Positions 25,510-34,226 of a stretch of 64,000 nt of DNA are shown piece after piece (position 1 is the stretch's first letter; each line of letters starts with the position of its first letter). The position numbers and the translations under genes are program-made. The notes beneath the pieces are model-generated. The model was not told where the DNA came from. It did not search any database and saw only the letters and a list, made by a program, of their open reading frames with translations. This DNA comes from UBA4719 sp035654835. Lineage in GTDB: Bacteria > Actinomycetota > Actinomycetes > Actinomycetales > Dermatophilaceae. Location: contig DASRVZ010000099.1 of NCBI GenBank assembly GCA_035654835.1, positions 1 to 64,000 of the forward strand. The letters are read 5' to 3'.

Positions 25510-25555
25510 CGAACGACCCGAATCCGTCATGTCTGGGGCAGATTCGGGCCGTTCG
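25510..25555 (-). terminator. Hairpin after acnA
   Basis: CGAACGACCCGAATC (25510-25524) and GATTCGGGCCGTTCG (25541-25555) form a 15-bp stem with a 16-base loop. The single imperfect position becomes a G-U wobble in minus-strand RNA but would be an A-C mismatch in plus-strand RNA. This supports transcription from the acnA side. Confidence 0.7.
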
Positions 25556-25597
25556 GGCTGTATTGCTGTGTGCCAGCGCTAGAAACCAGTTGGCCGG

Positions 25598-28273
25598 TCA
25601 GCCGTTGACGAGCGAGCGCAGGACGTACTGCAGGATGCCGTCGTGGCGGTAGTAGTCCGCCTCACCGGGAGTGTCGATGCGCAGATCGGCATCGAACTCG
25701 ATGACCGATCCGTCGAGCTTGGTCGCCTTGACGTGCAACGTCTTTGGCGTCGTCCCCTCGTTGAGAGCGGTCACGCCCGAGATGTCGAACGTCTCGGTGC
25801 CGTCAAGCCCGAGCGAGTCGGCGTTCTGGCCGGCTGCGTACTGCAGCGGAAGCACACCCATGCCGATCAGGTTGGAACGGTGGATCCGCTCGTAGGACTG
25901 CGCGATGACCGCTTTGACACCCAGGAGGCGGGTGCCCTTGGCGGCCCAGTCGCGGGACGAGCCGGAGCCGTACTCCTTGCCCGCCAGAACCACCAGCGGC
26001 ACACCGGCTGCGGCGTAGTTCTGGGCGGCGTCATAGATGCTCGACTGGGCGCCGTCGGCGGTGAAGTCCCGGGTGAAACCGCCCTGGACATCGTCGAGCA
26101 GCTGGTTGCGCAACCGAATGTTGGCGAAGGTGCCGCGAATCATGACCTCGTGGTTGCCACGACGCGAGCCGTAGGAGTTGAAGTTCTTGCGGTCGACGCC
26201 ATGAGCTGCGAGGTAGACACCAGCCGGGCTGCTAGCGGCGAACTGGCCGGCCGGGCTGATGTGGTCGGTCGTGACCGAGTCACCGAGCTTGGCCAGGACC
26301 CGCGCGCCGGCAATGTCGGCGACGGGGCTCGGCTCACGCTTCATGCCCTCGAAATACGGGGGCTTGCGCACGTAGGTTGAATCCGGCGCCCAGTCGAAGG
26401 TCTTGCCCGCGGGCGTGGGCAAGGCGCGCCAGCGGTCATCACCGGCGAAGACGTCGGCGTAGTCGCTGCTGAACATCTCCTTGGTGATCGAGCCGTCGAC
26501 CACCCGGGCGACGTCGGCCGAGGCGGGCCAGATGTCGCGCAGGAAGATGTCGACACCCTGCGGGTCGGTGCCGAGCGGCTCTGACTCAGGGTCCCAGTCC
26601 ATGGTGCCCGCAAGCGCATAGGCCACAACCAGCGGCGGCGACGCGAGGTAGTTCATCTTGATGTCGGGGTTGATCCGGCCCTCGAAGTTGCGGTTGCCGG
26701 ACAGGACGGACACGGCGCTGAGGTCGTGCTCCTGGATGACCGCCGAGATCTCCTCGGCCAGCGGCCCGGAGTTGCCGATGCAGGTCGTGCAGCCATAACC
26801 GACCAGGTGGAAGCCGAGCTTCTCCAGGTAGGGCCATAGGCCGGCCTTCTCGTAGTAGTCGGTGACAACCTTGGAGCCCGGTGCCATGGAGGTCTTCACC
26901 CAGGGCTTGGCGCTCAGACCGCGCTCGACCGCGTTCTTTGCCAGCATCGCCGCCGCCACCATGACCGACGGGTTGGACGTATTGGTGCACGAGGTGATCG
27001 AGGCGATCGCAACGTGACCATGATCCATCTCGGTCTTGGTGCCGTCGGCCAATGTGACCGGAACCCTGTTGTGGTTCTCGCCGCCATCGACGTACGCCGG
27101 GAGCGTCCCGTGGAAGGACGCCTTGGCGTCGCTGAGCGAGATGCGGTCCTGCGGACGCTTGGGCCCGGCGATCGACGGGACCACTGTCGACAGGTCGAGC
27201 TCGAGGTACTCGGAGAAGACCGGCTCGACCGAGGCGTCGTGCCAGAGGCCCTGCTCCTTGCTGTAAGCCTCGACCAGGGCGACCTGCTTCTCGCTGCGAC
27301 CGGTAAGGCGGAGGTAGTCGCAGGTGACCTCATCGATCGGGAACATGGCGGCGGTCGAGCCGAACTCGGGGCTCATGTTGCCGATCGTGGCGCGGTTGGC
27401 CAACGGCACCGCCGAGACTCCCTGCCCGTAGAACTCGACGAACTTGCCGACCACACCATGGGCGCGCAGCATCTCGGTGATCGTCAGGACAACGTCCGTT
27501 GCCGTGACGCCAGAGGGAATCTCGCCGAGCAGCTTGAAGCCCACCACGCGTGGGATGAGCATCGAGACGGGCTGGCCCAGCATCGCCGCCTCGGCCTCGA
27601 TGCCGCCGACGCCCCAGGCGAGGACACCCAGCCCGTTGACCATCGTGGTGTGTGAGTCGGTGCCGACGCAGGTGTCGGGATAGGCCATGCCGTCGCGGTC
27701 GAAGACGACCCGGGCAAGGTGCTCGATGTTGACCTGGTGCACGATCCCGGTCCCGGGCGGGACGACCTTGAAGTCGTCGAACGCGCTCTGGCCCCAGCGC
27801 AGGAACTGGTAGCGCTCACCGTTGCGCTGGTACTCAAGCTCGACGTTCCGCTCGAAGGCGTCGGCACGGCCGGCGATGTCAGCGATCACCGAATGGTCGA
27901 TGACCATCTCGGCGGGGGACAGTGGGTTGATCTTTGAGGCATCACCACCGAGCTCGACGACGGCCTCGCGCATCGTGGCGAGGTCGACGATGCACGGGAC
28001 GCCGGTGAAGTCCTGCATGATCACGCGCGCCGGCGTGAACTGGATCTCGGTGTCCGGCTCGGCGCTGGGATCCCATCCGGCGAGGGCGCGGATGTGGCCT
28101 GCGGTGATGTTGGCGCCGTCCTCGGTCCGCAGGAGGTTCTCGAGGAGCACCTTGAGGCTGAACGGCAGCTTGGAGCTGCCCTCCACCGCTGAGAGGCGGA
28201 AGACGTCGTATGACGCGTCCCCGACCTTCAGAGTCCCCCTGGCACCGAAACTGTCTATGCTTTGCTGGCTCAC
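25598..28273 (-). CDS. acnA: Aconitate hydratase A
   Basis: An 891-residue [4Fe-4S] enzyme of the TCA cycle that interconverts citrate and isocitrate. The iron-sulfur cysteines are in SCTNTSN and in GYGCTTCIGNSGP. Other AcnA landmarks are the N-terminal QDFTGVPCIVDLATMR and GTDSHTTMVNGLGV segments, a linker, and the C-terminal swivel domain containing YGSRRGNHEVM and GSGSSRDWAAKG. The start is GTG at 28273 with AAGGAG a few bases upstream. A perfect 18-bp palindrome lies 20 bp before the start and probably binds a regulator. A strong hairpin follows the gene. As in other AcnA enzymes it could lose its cluster under oxidative stress, but an RNA-binding role cannot be judged here. Confidence 0.97.
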   Translation of the reverse strand: MSQQSIDSFGARGTLKVGDASYDVFRLSAVEGSSKLPFSLKVLLENLLRTEDGANITAGHIRALAGWDPSAEPDTEIQFTPARVIMQDFTGVPCIVDLATMREAVVELGGDASKINPLSPAEMVIDHSVIADIAGRADAFERNVELEYQRNGERYQFLRWGQSAFDDFKVVPPGTGIVHQVNIEHLARVVFDRDGMAYPDTCVGTDSHTTMVNGLGVLAWGVGGIEAEAAMLGQPVSMLIPRVVGFKLLGEIPSGVTATDVVLTITEMLRAHGVVGKFVEFYGQGVSAVPLANRATIGNMSPEFGSTAAMFPIDEVTCDYLRLTGRSEKQVALVEAYSKEQGLWHDASVEPVFSEYLELDLSTVVPSIAGPKRPQDRISLSDAKASFHGTLPAYVDGGENHNRVPVTLADGTKTEMDHGHVAIASITSCTNTSNPSVMVAAAMLAKNAVERGLSAKPWVKTSMAPGSKVVTDYYEKAGLWPYLEKLGFHLVGYGCTTCIGNSGPLAEEISAVIQEHDLSAVSVLSGNRNFEGRINPDIKMNYLASPPLVVAYALAGTMDWDPESEPLGTDPQGVDIFLRDIWPASADVARVVDGSITKEMFSSDYADVFAGDDRWRALPTPAGKTFDWAPDSTYVRKPPYFEGMKREPSPVADIAGARVLAKLGDSVTTDHISPAGQFAASSPAGVYLAAHGVDRKNFNSYGSRRGNHEVMIRGTFANIRLRNQLLDDVQGGFTRDFTADGAQSSIYDAAQNYAAAGVPLVVLAGKEYGSGSSRDWAAKGTRLLGVKAVIAQSYERIHRSNLIGMGVLPLQYAAGQNADSLGLDGTETFDISGVTALNEGTTPKTLHVKATKLDGSVIEFDADLRIDTPGEADYYRHDGILQYVLRSLVNG

Positions 28274-28292
28274 GCCGGCTCCTTCCGGATTT

Positions 28293-28310
28293 TATCTTGA
28301 CGTCAAGATA
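28293..28310. promoter_or_regulatory. Perfect 18-bp palindrome upstream of acnA (regulator binding site)
   Basis: TATCTTGACGTCAAGATA is fully symmetric. On the minus strand a candidate promoter is CTGACA (28340-28335) and TAGATA (28316-28311) with an 18-bp spacer, which would put the transcription start inside the palindrome, so a bound protein would block initiation. MarR-family regulators bind palindromes of this type, and TamR controls aconitase in Streptomyces; assignment to TamR is an inference. Confidence 0.75.
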
Positions 28311-28365
28311 TATCTAACCACACGCACCTTGGGCTGTCAGGGCCCGATGGCACCGGTCTCCCGAC

Positions 28366-28827
28366 TCACGTGTGATGTCTCGCCAAAGCCTCACGCAGAT
28401 CCCGAGGGATCGGCACCTTGCGGCGGCCATCGACCGCCACACACACGTAGGTGATGACCACCTGAGCGCATCGGGTCCGCCCATGACCCGGCGCCTCGAA
28501 CCGGTCGATGTCAACGCGGTCGATGTCATATCGGAGGCGGAAGGACGTCGTGCCCACGTGGTCCACCAGCACCCCGATCTCAGCGTGCTGGAACGCCTCA
28601 AGGCTGTCGGCCCACTCGATCTCGGCGTTGCGCAGGACGGCGTCGAACCCTTGCGCCCGCAACGTCGCGTAGCCGTAGCCGATCGACTCCATGAAGGCGC
28701 TCATCGCCTCGTCACACCACCCGAGATACCACATGTTGAAGACGACCCCCAGGGAGTCGACCTCGAAGAAGCGGACATCCACCGGGTAGCGAAACAAGCT
28801 GTCGTTGTTGAGTATCGACTCGTTCAC
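28366..28827 (-). CDS. 4HBT-type acyl-CoA thioesterase
   Basis: A 153-residue hotdog-fold protein of the 4-hydroxybenzoyl-CoA thioesterase group. The active-site region VRFFEVDSLGVVFNMWYLGW (about residues 18-37) has the usual D-x(2)-G-V-(V/I)-(F/Y) pattern with Asp24. The rest follows the family, with a conserved DEAM helix and an RLRYDIDRVD strand. The acyl-CoA substrate is unknown. Its ATG overlaps the stop codon of the preceding methyltransferase gene by four bases (ATGA), so it is the last gene of a coupled minus-strand run from the APC permease through the RNA methyltransferase and the SAM methyltransferase. It ends shortly before the acnA promoter region. Confidence 0.85.
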   Translation of the reverse strand: MNESILNNDSLFRYPVDVRFFEVDSLGVVFNMWYLGWCDEAMSAFMESIGYGYATLRAQGFDAVLRNAEIEWADSLEAFQHAEIGVLVDHVGTTSFRLRYDIDRVDIDRFEAPGHGRTRCAQVVITYVCVAVDGRRKVPIPRDLREALARHHT

Positions 28828-29426
28828 GACTGCTCGCCCAACGGCCGCCGTGCCACGAGGGCGAGGTCAATGGCATCGCCGTCGGGCAGATGACGGACCA
28901 CCTCGCCGAGCTGTTCGACCAGCAGCCCCTCGCTTGCCGCGCGGTACTCGGTCTCGGTGTGAAGCAGTCGGGCATCGGAGGGGCCACCAACCCCGTCGGT
29001 GAGGTTGCGCAAGGCGTGACCGATCACGACCAGCGCACCACCCGGGGCCAGCCATCCGCGTGCTTTCGAGAGGACGTCGTCCTCGATGTGAAGGTAGGCC
29101 AGCAACACCAGGTCGAAGGTGGCACCGTCCGGTGGCTCCCACGTCCCTACGTCGGCGACGACCCAGTCGACGTCGACGCCGGCTCCGCGAGCCCCCGCAC
29201 GACCCCGCTCGATACCCACGGCCGAGAAGTCGACCGCCGTGACCCGCCATCCCAGCGAGGCCAGCCAGACGGCATGGCGCCCCTCCCCCGCGCCCAGGTC
29301 CAGCGCCCGACCAGGGGTCCATGCACCGACTGTGTCGGACACCCAAGCGTTCGGCGACGCCGACCATACGCGGTCCGAACCGGCATACCGGCTGTCCCAT
29401 TCCTGCGCCCCGTGGCCCGACGTCAT
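28824..29426 (-). CDS. Class I SAM-dependent methyltransferase
   Basis: A 200-residue Rossmann-fold methyltransferase. It starts with a TehB/UbiE-like helix (WDSRYAGSDRVWSASPN). The SAM-binding motif I is ALDLGAGEGRHAVWLA, followed by the acidic strand end VTAVDFS, motif post-I DWVVADVGTW and FDLVLLAYLH. The substrate is unknown; the N-terminal WDSRY pattern resembles TehB/thiopurine-type enzymes. The ATG at 29426 was chosen over the one at 29453 because GGAG lies nine bases upstream and it overlaps the RNA methyltransferase stop by four bases. It is coupled to genes on both sides. Confidence 0.85.
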   Translation of the reverse strand: MTSGHGAQEWDSRYAGSDRVWSASPNAWVSDTVGAWTPGRALDLGAGEGRHAVWLASLGWRVTAVDFSAVGIERGRAGARGAGVDVDWVVADVGTWEPPDGATFDLVLLAYLHIEDDVLSKARGWLAPGGALVVIGHALRNLTDGVGGPSDARLLHTETEYRAASEGLLVEQLGEVVRHLPDGDAIDLALVARRPLGEQS

Positions 29427-30685
29427 GCCAAGGGCTCCAGAACGGCGATGCACTCGATGTGGTGAGTCATCGGGAAGGCATCAAAGGCTCGCAGGGTCCG
29501 TATCCCGTAGCCCGCGTCACGTGCGTAGGCGACGTCACGCGCCAGTGCAGCCGGGTCGCACGCGACGTAGGCGATCGCCCGAGGCCCGAGTGCCGCAACG
29601 TCCTTGATGACCGACTTGCCGGCCCCGATGCGCGGTGGGTCGAGAACAACGAGATCTGCGTGGATGCCCTGCCGTACCAACGGTTTCAAGACCCGGTCTA
29701 CCTTGCCGCGGCGCAACTCAATCTCCGTGCGATGCCGCAGGTTGCTCTTGGCATCACGGATGGCGCGCGCATCCGACTCGATGGCCAGAACGGCGCCTTC
29801 CGGCCCCACCGCGTCCGCGAGGGCGAGGGCGAACAAGCCCACGCCTGCATAGAGGTCCATCGCGCGCTCCCCCCGTGCCGGCTCCAGCTCGCGCAGCACA
29901 TGAGCGACGTACGTGGCGGCAGCTCCCGGGTGAACCTGCCAGAACCCCCGTGCCGAGAGCCGGAACTCGGCTGCCCATGTCCCCGTGTCGACGCGCTCGG
30001 TGACGTAGGGGACGGACGAGTCTCCCTGCGGCAGAGGCACGGCCACGGCGCGAGGCTCACCGCTCGCATCGACGACGTCGACAGAGGTGACCCGAGGCCA
30101 TCGACGATCCAGGACACCGGTCTGGATGACCCGCCTGGTCGAGATCAGACAGTCATCGACGGGAATGACGTCGTGGCTGTGGTGCGGGTGCAGCCCCGCC
30201 GCACCAGAGGCATCAACGGCGAACTCGGTCCTGGTCCGCCAGCGAATCCCCTCATCGGCGCCGGGAAGTGGCTCGACCTCAACATCGACGTCGAGGCCGG
30301 CCATACGTTTGAACTGCTCCACCACGACGGCAGCCTTGAGCTCCCTTTGATAGGTGAGCTCGCAGTGCTGCCAGTCGCATCCGCCGCACTTGCCAGGGCC
30401 GGCGAACCGGCAGGGAGGCACCACCCGGTGCTCTGAGGGCTCGAGCACCTCAACAGCGTCCCCGAGCAGGAACCGATCGCTCGGTGCGCCGGCGGTGATC
30501 CGCACCCGCACCGTCTCGCCGGGAACGGCATGTCTCACGAACACCACCCGGCCGTCATACCGCGTGACGCAGTGGCCACCGTGGGCGACCTTGCCGATCT
30601 GTGCCTCGAACTGCGTGCCCACCAACGAGGCCCGTGGATCGTCGTCCACGTCATGGCTCGGGACACGGCTCTGGCTGCTGCTCAC
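29423..30685 (-). CDS. TRAM-domain RNA (uracil-5-)methyltransferase, RumA/TrmA family
   Basis: A 420-residue enzyme with an N-terminal TRAM domain (about 20-80), an iron-sulfur cysteine group (Cys92, Cys100, Cys103, Cys108 in the CRFAGPGKCGGCDWQHC region) and a C-terminal SAM-binding domain (MDLYAGVGLFALALAD). The nucleophile is Cys376 in YVACDPAALARD, and the base is probably Glu411 in THHIECIAVL. It would methylate a uridine in 23S rRNA or tRNA; the exact site cannot be read. Its start overlaps the APC permease stop by four bases and its stop overlaps the next methyltransferase start by four bases, so it sits in the middle of a coupled operon. Confidence 0.92.
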   Translation of the reverse strand: MSSSQSRVPSHDVDDDPRASLVGTQFEAQIGKVAHGGHCVTRYDGRVVFVRHAVPGETVRVRITAGAPSDRFLLGDAVEVLEPSEHRVVPPCRFAGPGKCGGCDWQHCELTYQRELKAAVVVEQFKRMAGLDVDVEVEPLPGADEGIRWRTRTEFAVDASGAAGLHPHHSHDVIPVDDCLISTRRVIQTGVLDRRWPRVTSVDVVDASGEPRAVAVPLPQGDSSVPYVTERVDTGTWAAEFRLSARGFWQVHPGAAATYVAHVLRELEPARGERAMDLYAGVGLFALALADAVGPEGAVLAIESDARAIRDAKSNLRHRTEIELRRGKVDRVLKPLVRQGIHADLVVLDPPRIGAGKSVIKDVAALGPRAIAYVACDPAALARDVAYARDAGYGIRTLRAFDAFPMTHHIECIAVLEPLA

Positions 30686-32688
30686 TCTCCGCGCCGAACC
30701 GAGCCCACGATCGGGCCGTCAAAGCGCTTTTCCGCACCCTCGGAGGAACGCAGCTGCCAGGGCACGCTGGTCACCATGACCCCAGGAGTGAAGTGGAGAC
30801 GGCTCTTGAGGCGCAACGCGCTCTGGTTGTGCAGCACCTGCTCATACCAGCGGCCCACGACGTACTCGGGGATATAGACCATCACGACGTCGCGGGGGCT
30901 GCCTCGTCGTACGGACTTGACGTAGTCGACAACCGGACGGGTGATCTCGCGATAGGGCGAGTCCAGCGCCTTCAACGGCACGGGGATGTCACGACGATCC
31001 CATTCGTCCTGCAGCGCCTTGGTCTCCTCGGGATCCACGTTCACGGTGATGGCTTCGAGCAGTGAGGGCCTGGTCGCGCGCGCATAGGCGAGGGCACGCA
31101 GGGTGGGCTTGTGGATCTTGGACACCAGCACGATCGCGTGAACCCTGGACGGGAGCATCTGCTCCTCGCCGGGTTGCTCCGCGACATTGAGCTCGCGACG
31201 CACCCTGGCGTAGTGGTTGTGGATGCCGTTCATGATGATGAACAGGACCACCATCGCCGCGACGGCGTAGCCCGCGCCGTGGACGAACTTGGTGGCGAGA
31301 ACGACCAGAAGCACCGTGCCCGACATGAAGGCTCCGACGGAGTTGATGACGCGGCTGCGCATCATCCGCTGGCGTTTCTTGGGATCGCGCTCGATGCTCA
31401 GATGGCGGTTCCAGTGCCTGATCATGCCGGTCTGGCTCATGGTGAAGGAGACGAAGACACCGACGATGTAGAGCTGGATCAGCTTGGTGACCTGCGCGTG
31501 GTAGACGAAGATCAGGAAGCAGGCGGCACCGGCCAGGATGAGGATGCCGTTGGAGAACGCGAGCCGGTCGCCGCGGGTGTGCAGCTGGCGCGGCAGGAAG
31601 CCATCCTTGGCGAGGATGGAAGCAAGCACCGGGAACCCGTTGAAGGCCGTGTTCGCGGCCAGGATGAGGATAACGCCGGTGACGATGGAGATGAAGACGA
31701 CACCGAGGTGGAAGTCGGAGAAGATCGTCTTGGACAGCTGGCCGATGATCGGGTCCTGGTTGTACGAGTCGCCGACCGGTTGGCCGCCGAGGGTGAGCTG
31801 GCTGCCGGGGAACTCCGCGAACTTGATTCCGGTCAGGTTCACGAGCGTGATGATCGACATCATCATGGTGACCGAGATGGCGCCCATCAGAAGCAACGTG
31901 GTCGCCGCGTTCTTGCTCTTGGGCTTCTTGAACGCCGGGACGCCGTTGGAGATGGCCTCCACGCCGGTCAGGGCGGCACTTCCGGAGGAGAAGGCACGCA
32001 GGAGAAGGAAGATCATGGCAAAGCCGGCGAGTCCCTCCGCGCCATGTTCTGGAATGAGCTCGAACTTCGCACTCTCGGCCGGGTCCAGGGATCCGGTGGC
32101 CGACTGGTAGAAACCGAACAGCGCCATACCGATGATGCCGATGATGAATGCGTAGGTGGGAAGCGCGAACGCCGTCCCGGACTCGCGCACCCCGCGCAGG
32201 TTCATGGCGGTGAGCAGCACGACCATCCCGACCGCAGCAGTCGTCTCGTGCCCTCGCAGCTGCGGCAGGGCTGTGGCGGCGTACTGGGCCGCCGATGAGA
32301 TCGACACCGCGACGGTCAGCACATAGTCGACCAGCAGGGCGCTTGCGACCGTCAGACCCGCTCGCGGCCCCAGGTTGACCGTCGCCACCTCGTAGTCACC
32401 GCCACCGGAGGGGTAGGCATGGACGTTCTGGCGGTACGACGCCACCACGACGAGCATGACAACGACGACAGCGAGGCCGATCTGCCACGAGTGGGTCGTC
32501 GCGAAGGCACCACCGGCCACGGCCAGGGTAAGGAAGATCTCGTCCGGGGCGTAGGCCACTGACGAGAGTGCATCGCTGGCAAATACCGGGAGCGCGATCC
32601 GCTTGGGGAGCAGGGTCTCCCCCAACCGGTCACTGCGCATGGCCCTACCGATGAAGAGCCGTTTGACGATCCTGCCTGTTTGCGACAC
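30682..32688 (-). CDS. APC-superfamily permease, probable KimA-like potassium transporter
   Basis: A 668-residue membrane protein with about 12 helices in the first 480 residues and a cytosolic C-terminal domain of about 190 residues (KIHKPTLRALAYARATRPSL onward). The N-terminus (SDRLGETLLPKRIALPVFAS, then DALSSVAYAPDE) and the glycine-rich helix 3 segment SGGGDYEVATVNLG are typical of the KimA/Rv2690c group. KimA is a proton-coupled potassium importer in Bacillus. The gene is divergent from two TrkA-type regulators, as with Rv2690c-ceoB-ceoC in Mycobacterium. I chose GTG at 32688: a TAGAGT box ends seven bases upstream, and the protein then begins SQTGRIVKRLFIG. The longer frame to 32802 would run into ceoB. 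Being leaderless, it can have no 5' riboswitch. Confidence 0.88.
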   Translation of the reverse strand: MSQTGRIVKRLFIGRAMRSDRLGETLLPKRIALPVFASDALSSVAYAPDEIFLTLAVAGGAFATTHSWQIGLAVVVVMLVVVASYRQNVHAYPSGGGDYEVATVNLGPRAGLTVASALLVDYVLTVAVSISSAAQYAATALPQLRGHETTAAVGMVVLLTAMNLRGVRESGTAFALPTYAFIIGIIGMALFGFYQSATGSLDPAESAKFELIPEHGAEGLAGFAMIFLLLRAFSSGSAALTGVEAISNGVPAFKKPKSKNAATTLLLMGAISVTMMMSIITLVNLTGIKFAEFPGSQLTLGGQPVGDSYNQDPIIGQLSKTIFSDFHLGVVFISIVTGVILILAANTAFNGFPVLASILAKDGFLPRQLHTRGDRLAFSNGILILAGAACFLIFVYHAQVTKLIQLYIVGVFVSFTMSQTGMIRHWNRHLSIERDPKKRQRMMRSRVINSVGAFMSGTVLLVVLATKFVHGAGYAVAAMVVLFIIMNGIHNHYARVRRELNVAEQPGEEQMLPSRVHAIVLVSKIHKPTLRALAYARATRPSLLEAITVNVDPEETKALQDEWDRRDIPVPLKALDSPYREITRPVVDYVKSVRRGSPRDVVMVYIPEYVVGRWYEQVLHNQSALRLKSRLHFTPGVMVTSVPWQLRSSEGAEKRFDGPIVGSVRRGE

Positions 32689-32701
32689 GACGAACACTCT
32701 A
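32689..32701 (-). promoter_or_regulatory. Leaderless-type -10 element of the APC permease gene
   Basis: On the minus strand TAGAGT (32701-32696) is followed by GTTCGTC and then GTG at 32688. The matching box for the divergent ceoB lies at 32774-32779, leaving a shared control region of about 72 bp. Confidence 0.5.
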
Positions 32702-32773
32702 AGCGCCTGGCGAGCGCGGGCGTGCGATGTGTGCGTCGCGGTGACACTCGGGCGCATGTGGGCCTTGTCGGTG

Positions 32774-32785
32774 TACCGTCGCTGC
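32774..32785 (+). promoter_or_regulatory. Leaderless-type -10 element of ceoB
   Basis: TACCGT (32774-32779) is followed by CGCTGC and then GTG at 32786. No ribosome site is seen in front of the GTG. Confidence 0.45.
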
Positions 32786-33448
32786 GTGCACTTCGTCATC
32801 ATGGGTTGTGGCCGGGTCGGTGCGACCTTGGCGCTCAGTCTCGAGAGTCAGGGCCACGACGTGGCCGTCATCGACAGCAACAGCGCGGCCTTTCGTCGTC
32901 TGGGCAACAGTTTCGAGGGCAAGAGGGTGACCGGCCTCGGCTTCGACCGCGACACCATGCTCGAAGCCGGGATCGAGCAGGCCTACGCCTTCGCTGCCGT
33001 GAGCAACGGAGACAACTCGAACATCCTGGCCGCCCGCGTCGCCCGCGAGACGTACGGCGTTGAACATGTGGTGGCGCGCATCTACGACCCGGGCCGGGCG
33101 GAGATCTACCAACGCCTTGGCATCCCCACTGTCGGCACCGTCCGCTGGACAGCCGACCAGATGCTGCGCAGGTTGTTGCCCCAGGGGTCGGTCCCCGAAC
33201 ACACGGACCCCAGCGGCCACGTCGTTATCGCCGACGTGTCGATCAACCAGCTCTGGGTCGGCCGCCGGATCAGCGAGCTCGAGTCGACCTCAGGTGCCAG
33301 AGTCGCCTACCTGACGCGGCTGGGCGACGGCATACTTCCGGGCCCAGACACGGTCTACCAGGATGGGGACCTGATCCACGTCATCACGACCAGAGTGGAG
33401 CTCGCGAACGTCGAGCAGACCCTCGATAAGACACCGCCGGTCCACTGA
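32786..33448 (+). CDS. ceoB: TrkA-type potassium uptake regulator (CeoB)
   Basis: A 220-residue cytosolic protein with an RCK_N Rossmann domain (about 1-125, nucleotide loop VIMGCGRVGATLALSLE, acidic end AVIDSN) and an RCK_C domain (about 135-215, including the IADVSINQLWVGRRISELES segment). Such proteins gate potassium channels or transporters in response to NAD(H), ATP or c-di-AMP. The start GTG gives the family-typical HFVIMGCGRVG beginning; the upstream frame is not family-like. It is paired with CeoC downstream and with the divergent permease, the presumed partner. The order follows the mycobacterial ceoB-ceoC pair. Confidence 0.92.
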   Translation: MHFVIMGCGRVGATLALSLESQGHDVAVIDSNSAAFRRLGNSFEGKRVTGLGFDRDTMLEAGIEQAYAFAAVSNGDNSNILAARVARETYGVEHVVARIYDPGRAEIYQRLGIPTVGTVRWTADQMLRRLLPQGSVPEHTDPSGHVVIADVSINQLWVGRRISELESTSGARVAYLTRLGDGILPGPDTVYQDGDLIHVITTRVELANVEQTLDKTPPVH

Positions 33449-33530
33449 CCACCGACCCCCGTCCGCCGTCCCGAGAAACTACCTTCCCGAAAGACCCCGA
33501 AAGACCATCGCTCGAAAGGACGTACACCCG

Positions 33531-34214
33531 ATGCGAGTTGTCATTGCTGGAGCAGGCAGCGTGGGTCGCTCCATCGCGCGCGAGCTGCTGCACAACGGAC
33601 ACCAGGTGTTGTTGATCGACAAGGACGTCGACGATGTCCAGGCCGGCCGCGTCCCCGAGGCATCCTGGCTGCTCGCTGACGCCTGCGAGACCAGCTCGCT
33701 GCACGAGGCCGGTTTGGATGACTGTGACGTGGTCGTGGCCGCGACCGGGGACGACAAGGCCAACCTGGTGGTGTCCCTCCTGGCCAAGACCGAGTTCGGC
33801 GTGCCCCGCACCGTAGCTCGGGTCAACAACCCCAGGAACGAGTGGCTGTTCGACGAGGCCTGGGGAGTGGATGTGGCCGTGTCGACGCCGAGACTGATGA
33901 CTGCGCTCGTTGAGGAAGCCGTCAGTGTCGGGGATCTGGTGCGGATCTTCACCTTCGGGCAGGGCACCGCCACCATGGTTGAGCTCACGCTTCCTGAAGA
34001 CAGCCCGTTTGCCGGCAAGCGGGTCGGGGACGTTCCCTGGCCCAGCGACTGCGTTCTGGTGGGGATCATCCGCGAGGACCACCCGATTGCGCCGAGCCGC
34101 GACGACTCGCTCGAGGCTCACGACGAGCTGTTGTTCCTCGCCACACCCGACATCGAGGATGCCCTCGAGGCGCTGCTCAGCCCGGGCAAGAGGCAGCCCC
34201 GCGGCAAGGAGTGA
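33531..34214 (+). CDS. ceoC: TrkA-type potassium uptake regulator (CeoC)
   Basis: A 227-residue paralogue of CeoB, again with an RCK_N domain (RVVIAGAGSVGRSIARELL, acidic end LLIDKDVDDV) and an RCK_C domain (about 140-215, MVELTLPEDSPFAGKRVGDV). The ATG has GAAAGGA upstream with good spacing, unlike the leaderless ceoB. The 82-bp gap after ceoB contains two tandem CCCGAAAGAC-like repeats and no terminator, so cotranscription is likely. The two proteins probably form a hetero-ring that controls the permease encoded on the other strand. Confidence 0.92.
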   Translation: MRVVIAGAGSVGRSIARELLHNGHQVLLIDKDVDDVQAGRVPEASWLLADACETSSLHEAGLDDCDVVVAATGDDKANLVVSLLAKTEFGVPRTVARVNNPRNEWLFDEAWGVDVAVSTPRLMTALVEEAVSVGDLVRIFTFGQGTATMVELTLPEDSPFAGKRVGDVPWPSDCVLVGIIREDHPIAPSRDDSLEAHDELLFLATPDIEDALEALLSPGKRQPRGKE

Positions 34215-34226
34215 CGGAAGCGCCGT

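Noticed and set aside
33480..33530. CCCGAAAGAC tandem pair before ceoC as an operator
   Set aside because: Only about 10 bp, adjacent to the ribosome-binding region and without symmetry, so chance or Shine-Dalgarno-like repetition is enough to explain it.
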